A DNA stretch of 11,707 bases from contig JACQPU010000010.1 in NCBI GenBank assembly GCA_016207365.1, positions 1-11,707 on the forward strand, given 5' to 3'. The translations under genes were made by a program, and so were the position numbers. This stretch comes from Ignavibacteriales bacterium. Lineage in GTDB: Bacteria > Bacteroidota > Ignavibacteria > UBA10030. How positions within the stretch are numbered: position 1 is the first letter of the stretch; every line of letters begins with the position of its first letter. The notes below the pieces were generated by a model that was not told the DNA's origin, ran no database searches, and saw only the letters and a program-made list of their open reading frames with translations. This document shows, one piece after another, positions 1 through 6,020 of this stretch.

Positions 1-454
1 TCGCCAGGTGCTTCAGGCGGCACATGGCAAGTGTTCGGTCAATATTGAACTTAAAGGGGACATGTTCCTCCGCGATCCGATGCCGTTCGTGCGTAAAGTT
101 GTTGAGGATGTGCGCGTTTGCGGAATGGAATCCCAGGTTCTTCTCTCGAGCTTCACGTCCGACCTCCTTGCTGCTGCGGCCGCGACGGAGCCGAGTATTC
201 CGCGGGGGGTGATCTATAATCTCTATCGTGATTTCGGACGCCCTCCCTCAAAGCTTGCAGGCCGCGTTCGTGCCTCTGTGTTCGTTTGCGCACGACGTGA
301 GCTCAGAAAATCCATGATCCGTGATGCACGTCAACATTCGCTCGCGCTGTATGTGTACACGCTGAATTCCGTGCAGGATGCTCAGAAAATGGTGGAACAG
401 GGCGTCGACGGAATCATTTCCGACAATGCCGATGATATAGTCCGATCACTCTAG
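1..454 (+). CDS. Glycerophosphodiester phosphodiesterase family protein, 3' part
   Basis: The reading frame is open to the left edge, so the N-terminal part lies outside; about 150 residues are visible. They fit the C-terminal half of the GDPD TIM-barrel family, which hydrolyses glycerophosphodiesters to glycerol-3-phosphate and an alcohol. Visible hallmarks are the strand VNIELK, whose Glu aligns with the barrel Glu of GDPD proteins, then VLLSSF in the middle, then a C-terminal block YVYTLNSVQDAQKM followed by GVDGIISDNADD, matching the family pattern of Asn, GvDgIitDnP. The N-terminal HRG-type catalytic motif cannot be checked. The GTG at 8 is inside the domain and is not a plausible start. 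The gene ends 3 bases before the -35 element of the next gene's predicted promoter, so the two are probably transcribed separately. Family assignment is fairly sure; substrate and localisation are unknown. Confidence 0.85.
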   Translation, partial: RQVLQAAHGKCSVNIELKGDMFLRDPMPFVRKVVEDVRVCGMESQVLLSSFTSDLLAAAAATEPSIPRGVIYNLYRDFGRPPSKLAGRVRASVFVCARRELRKSMIRDARQHSLALYVYTLNSVQDAQKMVEQGVDGIISDNADDIVRSL

Positions 455-457
455 CCG

Positions 458-486
458 TTGCTTCTGGACTTGAACTTCAGGATATT
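458..486 (+). promoter_or_regulatory. Predicted promoter of the DUF6588-like gene (TTGCTT-N17-GATATT)
   Basis: A -35-like TTGCTT at 458-463 and a -10-like GATATT at 481-486 are separated by exactly 17 bases. It starts just after the stop codon at 454. Predicted initiation near 492-494 gives a leader of about 36 bases. Same architecture as four other predicted promoters here, though the first base of the -10 box is G rather than T. Confidence 0.55.
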
Positions 487-529
487 ACACCCATAAATTC
501 ATCTACTTACTCATTGGGAGAATTGCTCC

Positions 530-1456
530 ATGAAGCACATTCGGTTCCTTGCGGCCGTCCTTGTGGTCCTCGTCACGCCGTCTTTGATCAAGGGACAGGA
601 CCTGGGCAAACAGCTGACGCAGATGGCAAAGGTCAATGCTGAACGATATGCAGCCCCCTTGATGAATGGCTGGGGGGTCGCGCTCAATTCCGGTTTGTAT
701 CACACGGCCGATATTCACGGTATCCTCGGATTTGATGTCCACATCAAACTCACCGGCTCTATCGTGCAGGAATCTGACAAGAAATATCTATTCGAAACAC
801 CGGCTACCATTGGTTCCTTCAATCGGGGAACGGATTATCCTGCCGAGGTGGAGGCAAACACTGTTGTAGGGTCCAAAGACGTCACGCCGATCAAGCTGAA
901 TAATGGGACTCCGACGGGTTTCGAAATCCCCGGCGGGCTGGACATTCCAACAACTCCCCTCCTTGTTCCTCAGGTATCGATCGGACTTCCCTTTGGCTTT
1001 GAAGTCATGGGACGGTTCTTCCCGACCGCAAAGATTGGAGATGTCGGAAAAGTCAATCTCCTGGGATTTGGTCTCCGTCATGACGTTGACCAATACATAC
1101 CACTGCTTCCCCTCGATGTCGCGGTCCATATTTTCACTCAGAAGCTTACCTACGAGGATGGCGGTGGCGCGAAACTTCTTGAGGCAACCGGGACGGCCTA
1201 CGGTATCGAGGTGAGCAAACACCTGATTCTCCTTACTCTTTATGCGGGCTTCCAGCTTGAAAGCTCAACTATTAAGGTGGGTCCTTATACTGTCCAAGGG
1301 ACAACGACATCCGTGGAATTCGAGGCCGAGGGTAACACAACCTCACGGGTTCTCCTCGGCGCGCGCATCTCTCTTTTGTTCCTGAACCTCCACGCGGACT
1401 ACAACATTGGAACAACCAAGGCGTTCGCCCTCGGCGTTGGCATCAGCTTCAGGTAA
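530..1456 (+). CDS. Exported DUF6588-like protein, probable outer-membrane beta structure
   Basis: A 308-residue protein. Residues 1 to about 22 form a signal peptide (MKH.R, hydrophobic LAAVLVVLVTPSLI, then KGQ). The early segment NGWGVALNSGLYHTADIHGILGFDVHIKL resembles the start of DUF6588 proteins as I remember the family, a poorly characterised group seen mainly in Bacteroidota relatives. The rest alternates polar and hydrophobic residues with many Gly, and the last segment ALGVGISF looks like a closing beta strand, so an outer-membrane barrel or beta-sandwich is plausible. No catalytic motif is visible. The start is fixed by the signal peptide and by GGGAG at 516-520, 9 bases before the ATG. 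It appears monocistronic: its own promoter lies upstream and a strong terminator at 1497-1523 downstream. Exported protein: confident. DUF6588 name: moderate. Function: unknown. Confidence 0.8.
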   Translation: MKHIRFLAAVLVVLVTPSLIKGQDLGKQLTQMAKVNAERYAAPLMNGWGVALNSGLYHTADIHGILGFDVHIKLTGSIVQESDKKYLFETPATIGSFNRGTDYPAEVEANTVVGSKDVTPIKLNNGTPTGFEIPGGLDIPTTPLLVPQVSIGLPFGFEVMGRFFPTAKIGDVGKVNLLGFGLRHDVDQYIPLLPLDVAVHIFTQKLTYEDGGGAKLLEATGTAYGIEVSKHLILLTLYAGFQLESSTIKVGPYTVQGTTTSVEFEAEGNTTSRVLLGARISLLFLNLHADYNIGTTKAFALGVGISFR

Positions 1457-1466
1457 GAAGAATCAT

Positions 1467-1495
1467 TTGCACTCCCCCGATGTGTTTCCTATATT
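1467..1495 (+). promoter_or_regulatory. Predicted promoter of the TPR-CHAT gene (TTGCAC-N17-TATATT)
   Basis: TTGCAC at 1467-1472, a 17-base spacer, and TATATT at 1490-1495. Initiation 6-8 bases downstream (1501-1503) falls inside the left arm of the terminator stem at 1497-1504. Transcripts from here would lack most of that arm and should not form the hairpin. The leader would be about 33 bases, without a Shine-Dalgarno sequence. Confidence 0.55.
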
Positions 1496-1496
1496 A

Positions 1497-1523
1497 CCCG
1501 TGGCTTTCCGCCACGGGTTTTTT
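1497..1523 (+). terminator. Rho-independent terminator after the DUF6588-like gene
   Basis: A perfect 8-bp stem, CCCGTGGC (1497-1504) and GCCACGGG (1510-1517), closes a 5-base TTTCC loop and is followed at once by six T (1518-1523). A1496 with T1518 can add a ninth pair. It lies 40 bases after the stop of the upstream gene and 12 bases before the next ATG. It should stop read-through into the CHAT gene; the downstream promoter overlaps it. Confidence 0.9.
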
Positions 1524-1535
1524 ATTCTCCATACC

Positions 1536-4163
1536 ATGAAACCATTGCACGCGTTTCTCAGACTGATCCCCCCCCTGCTCGTCCTCACCGCCTGCGAAGT
1601 GGACCAATCGCCACTCGTCAATGCTAACGAGCTGTTTGAGCGCGCTGTATCATTGTTCGAAAGCGGTTCATACCGACAGGCCGAGGCGTTCTTTACGCAG
1701 GCTTTGCCGTTGTACGAACAAGAAAATGACCTTTCCCGGCTTGCCGACTCTTATGCGTACCTTGGCAGAATCCACCTTGCTTCGGGTCAGTTCAAGAATG
1801 CCCTGGAAACAGCCACGATTGCCTTTGAGCATGGGCGCAAGGCGAACGATTTCCGGGCACAGGCCCGCATTCATGTTCTTATGGGAGACATCTATGCGCT
1901 GATGAGTGACTATCGCAAGGCAATCGGGCAGTTTGAGTCTTCATTTGTTCTGAGCGAAGCGTTCGACGACAAACCAGGGAAGGCGCTGAGCGCACTGCGG
2001 AAGGGCTCTGCGTTGTACTGGATGAATCGCTGGGATGAGGCCCTGTCGGAGTACGAAACCGCGTTGAGAGAATACAAAGCCGCCGGAGAAGAGGCAAAGA
2101 CCGCCCTGGCATTGCTCGGAATGGGCGAGGCATACTACCGGCAGGGACGGTATGGTGAGGCCCTGAATTCCCTGAATCAATCAAAACAGGTGTCGGCGTC
2201 AGGATCGCCTCAAACTGCATCACGCCTTGCCGTGGCTCTTGGCAATACGTATAGGGCCATGAATGAGGGCAACAGCGCGCTGGAGCGCTTCCGTGACGGC
2301 GCCAACAGGATGCGAACTCTTCGGACGGGGAGGGAATACGAAACGCTTCTGCTCTTTTCGATTGGTGTCGTCTATGCGGAGGGCGGGCGGCTTGACGAAG
2401 CAAAACGCTTTTTCAACGAAGCGTTGATGGCTGCTCGATCGTCTGGGGACCGTCTGGCTGAGAATTATCTTTACCTGTTTATTGCAAATGTCACGGAGCG
2501 CCAGATCCCGGCTCAACAACCGGCGTTTCAAATCGAAAAGCGGATCGAGTCGTACGTTCAGATTGCAGAGCGTTTTCGCGAGTGTTCTCATCTTGCCGGC
2601 GAGGCCTATGCGTACGGCCGCGCGGGCGACCTCTATCGGTCAGTCGGGCGACTTGTCGAGGCCCGGGCGATGTACGAACGGGCCGTGGAATTGATCGAAA
2701 TGCGGTTTGCCGAGTTTCTGAATCCGGAACTCCATTTGCCTTATCAAAAGGAGCTCGAACTCGAGCAGGCAAGGGAGAGCTGGTATACAAATCTTGCATC
2801 GGTGCTGCTTCAGATCAGGAGGCCTGCCGACGCCCTGCAGGTCGCCGAGAGAGCGCGTTCAACTGCGCTCAGCCGCCTCCTGATCGAGGAAGTTATTCCC
2901 GTGCGAAACCTTGTTTTGCAGAAGGACATGGAGGAATTCAGAGCAAAGCTCGACGAGTACAAGCTGCTCCAACTTGAGGTGTCGAGTTTGCTTTCCCATC
3001 GTGACTATCAAGCTCCCGTGAAAATCGTGCAGCAGGCAAAAACCCGCCTGACGGCTCTACGGACGGAACTGGGCTCGACGGGGGCGCGTATTACGGCTTC
3101 GTATCCCAATTACGGACCTCTCACAGGAGGACAGCCGCTCACGCTGGGACAATTGCAGACAAACATACCGCGCGGGACTTTGCTTGTGTTGTACCTTCCC
3201 ACGGACAATGAGCTCTCCATTTTCACCGTCACGAGGACGGACTTTGACGTCAAGACCGTCCCCGTCAGCCGGGAACGCCTCCGCGGCCTTGCAACTGAAT
3301 ACCTGCGGCTCCTCAGGGATCCGAATGTCTACGCAGGAGCAGCCGGTGAAGCGAGCCTTCCGGCGATGACCCGGTTTGCGACACTCTCGACGCAGTTGTA
3401 TGACATTCTTCTCCGCCCCGTTGATGCGCTTATGGACAGAAATCTCGTGATTGTCACCGGGAGCGAGTTTGAAAATTTTCCCTTCCACGCCCTGGAGCGT
3501 CAGGAGCGCGACGGGACAATTCGATATCTCGCGGAGGTTACCAGCGTGGACTACCTCACAACTCTGGCTTCAATCAGGTTTCGCGTTGCTAGCACACCGC
3601 GGATTCAGAATGTGCTCGCCGTTGGAAATCCCACGGGGAGAAACTGGTCCGTCGATTACGAGCTCAGGGATATCAGGAGTTTTTTCAAGGATGCGAACGT
3701 GTTGATCGGGTTTGAGGCGACATGGAGAAATGTCGCGGCGAGGGCTGACATTCTGCAGCTGTCAACAGATTTCAGGAATGCTCCTGGAAACCATCCTTTT
3801 GGAAGTATGGCGCTGTCCGACGGTGAGACCCTCGACGGGTCCGTTGAAATTCCGTTCAAGCAGCTTACGAGCCATCAGGCTTTCCCCGTCGTGGTCCTTT
3901 CCAACACGTTGGGACAGGGAACCGGACTAACCTCCTTGCATGCATTTCTTCTGAGAATCAACGGGACCTCAGATGTGTTTTTCAATGCTTGGGGCGCCGA
4001 GCGCAAGGCGTCGAAGTTCTTTTCCGAATTCTTCTATACTCATTTGTCAAACGGATTGGCGCCAGGCGATGCTTACCGTCAGGCGTTGCTGAATCTCATT
4101 CGGACTCACGAGGTGAGCCACCCTTACTCGTGGGCGCAGTTTTTCCATTATGGCGTAGGATGA
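1536..4163 (+). CDS. TPR-CHAT lipoprotein with degenerate (probably inactive) CHAT protease domain
   Basis: 875 residues. MKPLHAFLRL then IPPLLVLTAC is a lipoprotein signal with lipobox LTAC (Cys20), which fixes the start at 1536. The frame stays open upstream to 1407, but that would bury the signal. Residues about 30-445 hold repeated TPR-type helical pairs. A charged helical linker covers about 450-520. Residues about 545-875 are a CHAT domain (caspase-like, clan CD): LVIVTGSEFENFPFHAL, LAVGNP, LSDGE, a C-terminal AWGAERKASKFFSEFF, and HPYSWAQFFHYG. At the catalytic positions, where active members read ATHG and LSACE, this protein has STDF (Asp745, codon 3768) and LSNTL (Thr791, codon 3906). 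Both dyad residues are therefore replaced in an otherwise intact, uninterrupted frame. It is likely a lipid-anchored scaffold or sensor, not a protease. No Shine-Dalgarno precedes the ATG. The gene converges on the toast-rack gene across a heptamer array. Active CHAT proteins often act in stress or defence pathways, but no partner protease substrate is evident here. Confidence 0.9.
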   Translation: MKPLHAFLRLIPPLLVLTACEVDQSPLVNANELFERAVSLFESGSYRQAEAFFTQALPLYEQENDLSRLADSYAYLGRIHLASGQFKNALETATIAFEHGRKANDFRAQARIHVLMGDIYALMSDYRKAIGQFESSFVLSEAFDDKPGKALSALRKGSALYWMNRWDEALSEYETALREYKAAGEEAKTALALLGMGEAYYRQGRYGEALNSLNQSKQVSASGSPQTASRLAVALGNTYRAMNEGNSALERFRDGANRMRTLRTGREYETLLLFSIGVVYAEGGRLDEAKRFFNEALMAARSSGDRLAENYLYLFIANVTERQIPAQQPAFQIEKRIESYVQIAERFRECSHLAGEAYAYGRAGDLYRSVGRLVEARAMYERAVELIEMRFAEFLNPELHLPYQKELELEQARESWYTNLASVLLQIRRPADALQVAERARSTALSRLLIEEVIPVRNLVLQKDMEEFRAKLDEYKLLQLEVSSLLSHRDYQAPVKIVQQAKTRLTALRTELGSTGARITASYPNYGPLTGGQPLTLGQLQTNIPRGTLLVLYLPTDNELSIFTVTRTDFDVKTVPVSRERLRGLATEYLRLLRDPNVYAGAAGEASLPAMTRFATLSTQLYDILLRPVDALMDRNLVIVTGSEFENFPFHALERQERDGTIRYLAEVTSVDYLTTLASIRFRVASTPRIQNVLAVGNPTGRNWSVDYELRDIRSFFKDANVLIGFEATWRNVAARADILQLSTDFRNAPGNHPFGSMALSDGETLDGSVEIPFKQLTSHQAFPVVVLSNTLGQGTGLTSLHAFLLRINGTSDVFFNAWGAERKASKFFSEFFYTHLSNGLAPGDAYRQALLNLIRTHEVSHPYSWAQFFHYGVG

Positions 4164-4183
4164 TGGCGAAGGAGAAACAGGCG

Positions 4184-4253
4184 AGAAGTAAGAAGTAAGA
4201 AGTAAGAAGTGAGATGTAAGGTGTGAGATGTGAGATGTAAGATTTGAAATGTG
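4184..4253. repeat. Ten tandem degenerate heptamers, consensus AGAWGTR, between convergent genes
   Basis: Ten units in perfect 7-base phase with no indels: AGAAGTA three times, then AGAAGTG, AGATGTA, AGGTGTG, AGATGTG, AGATGTA, AGATTTG and AAATGTG. The + strand has no C from 4183 to 4256, so the - strand has no G. The array fills most of the 96-base gap between the CHAT stop (4163) and the toast-rack stop (4260). It cannot fold on itself. RNA from the - strand (3' of the toast-rack gene) would be C/U/A-only with a pyrimidine-C step in nearly every unit, as Rho-binding RNA tends to be. The array is directly seen; the Rho role is inference. Confidence 0.9.
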
Positions 4254-4259
4254 AGACGG

Positions 4260-5129
4260 TTAACGGCGGCGGACTTTGACGCTACCGAGACCCGACTCAA
4301 TATGGATCGAAAGTATGGGCTCTCCGAGCAGTGAGTTCTCTGTTGTGTACACCCCGCCCCGTTGTTTCGTAAATCCGTCCGCGAGATCGAAGCTCGAGAA
4401 CCAACTGTCGTCATAGAAGAGTTCGACCGGTGTCTCGCGCGGAATGTTGATGGTGATGGCACCGAGGCCCACCTCCACCTTTGCATCCGCACTCCTGAGC
4501 AACTTTCCTCCGAAATCGAGCTTGTAGGCTCCAACGCCCCCGCTGAATTTGAGTCTCCGGAAATTCGTGTTTGCCAGGTTTGTCGCTGTAAACTTGCTCA
4601 CGCCGGATTCGATCACGATGCTTTCGGCTGTAATCGGATTGGGCCTGTCGCAGGACATTTCCACAGAACTGGCCCCGGAGGATACCTTGAGCGTTCGGAT
4701 CCGGAGGCCTGACAAGTCGAACTCTCCCTTTCCCGCCCCCAGCTCAATCCTGAAGTCCATGGGAACATCCTCAGAAAACCGCAATGTCCAGATCCTATTG
4801 TCCGATTCGCGATCGTCGGATTTCCGCCAGAATCGGGAGCGGTCCTTTGACCTGACCACAAGTTCGCCACGATCTCCACGGCTCGTATAACTGATATGAA
4901 AGTCGTCGGATTCGTCCCTGCCGGGAGCCGCGAAATCTGCAACGAGGATCTTGTCCGCGGGTCCCGGACCGATGAGAACGGTTCCGAACGAAACGTCAAT
5001 GATAACGGAGATCTCCCGTTCGTCCCCGAGAGGGATTTCTTTGTGTCGCCGCTCCTGACCCGACGTTGAAACGGTTCCGAGAAGGAGCAGGACCACCAGG
5101 AGATGGCCGTAGGCGGGCAAATGGTTCAT
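4260..5129 (-). CDS. Secreted toast-rack / DUF4097-like beta-repeat protein
   Basis: 289 residues. A signal peptide covers about residues 1-25 (hydrophobic LLVVLLLLGTV, then STSGQ). After it come repeated short beta strands with Gly turns, spaced as in DUF4097 / toast-rack proteins (the fold class also found in LiaF-type C-terminal regions): IELGAGKGEFDLSGLRIRTL at 128-147, VSSGASSVEM near 149-158, IESGVSKFTATNL, FSGGVGAYKLDFGG, VEVGLGAITINIP, and IESGLGSVKV at the end. There are no catalytic residues, no transmembrane helix after the signal, and no lipobox, so the product is probably periplasmic or secreted. It starts 44 bases after the sigma factor stop on the same strand, and I see no convincing promoter of its own, so the two are probably one operon. 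No Shine-Dalgarno is evident before the ATG. The role is unknown; a part in envelope-stress sensing with the sigma factor is inference from position only. Confidence 0.8.
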   Translation of the reverse strand: MNHLPAYGHLLVVLLLLGTVSTSGQERRHKEIPLGDEREISVIIDVSFGTVLIGPGPADKILVADFAAPGRDESDDFHISYTSRGDRGELVVRSKDRSRFWRKSDDRESDNRIWTLRFSEDVPMDFRIELGAGKGEFDLSGLRIRTLKVSSGASSVEMSCDRPNPITAESIVIESGVSKFTATNLANTNFRRLKFSGGVGAYKLDFGGKLLRSADAKVEVGLGAITINIPRETPVELFYDDSWFSSFDLADGFTKQRGGVYTTENSLLGEPILSIHIESGLGSVKVRRR

Positions 5130-5173
5130 GGTGTACGGTATTACGGATTTATCCGGCAGGAGTTACAAAATAC

Positions 5174-5836
5174 TCAATAATTCCGCAACTTATCCCTGAG
5201 ATACTTGTAGAGCATTTCGCGTGCCCTGAAGATGTGGGCTTTGACAGTGCCCAGCGGAAGTTTCAGGATCTGAGCGATTTCCTGGTATTCCAGTTCCTCC
5301 TGGTGTCGCATAATAATGACCTGCCGGTATTTGGGAGGGAGGGAATTGATGGCGTCGTCAAAAAGTTTCTTCCGCTGGCGGGCAATCATGTCCTGATCGG
5401 GTTCGTACGTCGAATCCGGCAATTCAAACACGATGTCGCTCTCTTTCGACTCAAGCGGTTTATCGATGGAGAATGTCTGGAGTTTCTTCCGTCGGATATG
5501 ATCAATACAGTTGTTGGTTGCGATCTTGTAGAGCCAGGTTGAGAACGCGAATTCGTCGTTGAACGACGACAACGAGGCAAACGCTTTGATGAAGGCCTCC
5601 TGGGTCAGATCCTCCACTTCTTCCTTTTCACGGATCATCCGGTAAATCAGATTGTAGATGGCATCGTGATATTTTTCACGGAGCCGTGCAAAGGCAGATT
5701 GATCACCCTTGAGGGCAAGCTGAATGAGACTCGTATCTTCGTGCTTGGATTCCCGGCGGCGCCGTTCGGCGTTATCGGAAGCGGGCGGCCGGGAAGGACG
5801 ACGCGGGGGGGTATGTTTTCTTCGCGAAGAAGACAT
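5174..5836 (-). CDS. ECF-type RNA polymerase sigma factor (sigma-70 family)
   Basis: 220 residues from the ATG at 5836. Sigma region 2 is at about 44-117: GDQSAFARLREKYHDAIYNL, DLTQEAFIKAF, and FSTWLYKIATNNCIDHIRR, the core-binding and -10-recognising part. Region 4 is at about 155-212: LFDDAINSLPPKYRQVIIMR, then the helix-turn-helix LEYQEIAQILKLPLGTVKAH with the typical FRAREML tail. There is no region 3, as expected for an ECF factor, which directs RNA polymerase to special promoters. Residues 1-32 are Arg/Pro-rich and not conserved. The start is uncertain. In-frame options are ATG 5836 (no real ribosome site) and TTG 5896. The best translation start, ATG 5870 with GGGAGG, is one base out of frame and would join this frame only if one C of the C7 run at 5811-5805 were skipped or missing, giving 231 residues. 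No anti-sigma gene is adjacent; the toast-rack gene follows. Confidence 0.9.
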   Translation of the reverse strand: MSSSRRKHTPPRRPSRPPASDNAERRRRESKHEDTSLIQLALKGDQSAFARLREKYHDAIYNLIYRMIREKEEVEDLTQEAFIKAFASLSSFNDEFAFSTWLYKIATNNCIDHIRRKKLQTFSIDKPLESKESDIVFELPDSTYEPDQDMIARQRKKLFDDAINSLPPKYRQVIIMRHQEELEYQEIAQILKLPLGTVKAHIFRAREMLYKYLRDKLRNY

Positions 5837-5870
5837 CCTGGGATATGGTCTGAGTCGATCTGTCGGCCAT
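5772..5870 (-). other. Short open frame with strong ribosome site: alternative 5' end of the sigma factor or leader peptide
   Basis: GGGAGG (5881-5876), 5 bases before ATG 5870, is one of the best Shine-Dalgarno/ATG pairs in the window, and it lies about 28 bases from the predicted start of the sigma transcript. The frame encodes 32 residues (MADRSTQTISQDVFFAKKTY, then PPASSFPAARFR) and stops at TAA 5774-5772. It overlaps the sigma frame and differs by one base. Skipping one C in the C7 run (5811-5805) would fuse it to the sigma frame. It may be the true N-terminus (with frameshifting or an indel in the assembly), or a regulatory leader peptide. Confidence 0.4.
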
Positions 5871-5904
5871 GAGTTCCTCCCAACATCGTTGCACAAACCG
5901 CCTC

Positions 5905-5933
5905 AAAGTACCGAAAAAAGTTGTGCAGTGCAA
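5905..5933 (-). promoter_or_regulatory. Predicted promoter of the sigma factor operon (TTGCAC-N17-TACTTT)
   Basis: Read on the - strand, TTGCAC (5933-5928), a 17-base spacer and TACTTT (5910-5905). Initiation near 5899-5897 leaves about 28 bases to ATG 5870 but only 1-3 bases to TTG 5896, which argues against the TTG. It is back-to-back with the tmk promoter, with 31 bases between the two -35 boxes. Confidence 0.55.
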
Positions 5934-5964
5934 CCGAACCGCAACACTGTCATCGGAAGTACCG

Positions 5965-5993
5965 TTGCTTTCGAGACCGGATTTCGATACTTT
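5965..5993 (+). promoter_or_regulatory. Predicted promoter of tmk and the S41 protease gene (TTGCTT-N17-TACTTT)
   Basis: TTGCTT at 5965-5970, a 17-base spacer, and TACTTT at 5988-5993. Initiation near 5999-6001 gives a leader of about 20 bases containing GGAG (6013-6016) before ATG 6021. It diverges from the sigma operon promoter. Confidence 0.6.
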
Positions 5994-6020
5994 ACTGTCG
6001 CGGACTCTGATTGGAGATGC

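Noticed and set aside
1407..1535. Longer 5' end for the TPR-CHAT gene, overlapping the DUF6588-like gene
   Set aside because: It would run through a perfect terminator and place 43 residues before a textbook lipoprotein signal peptide. The start at 1536 explains everything.
4184..4253. CRISPR array or mobile-element end
   Set aside because: The units are contiguous 7-mers without spacers, inverted ends or a transposase; this is a simple tandem repeat.
5174..5896. Sigma factor as a pseudogene because of the frame problem at its start
   Set aside because: Regions 2 and 4 are complete and uninterrupted; only the poorly conserved N-terminal stretch is in doubt.
5724..6020. Longer 5' end for tmk
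   Set aside because: The P-loop must be near the N-terminus, and ATG 6021 has GGAG and a promoter in the right places. The upstream part overlaps the sigma gene antisense.
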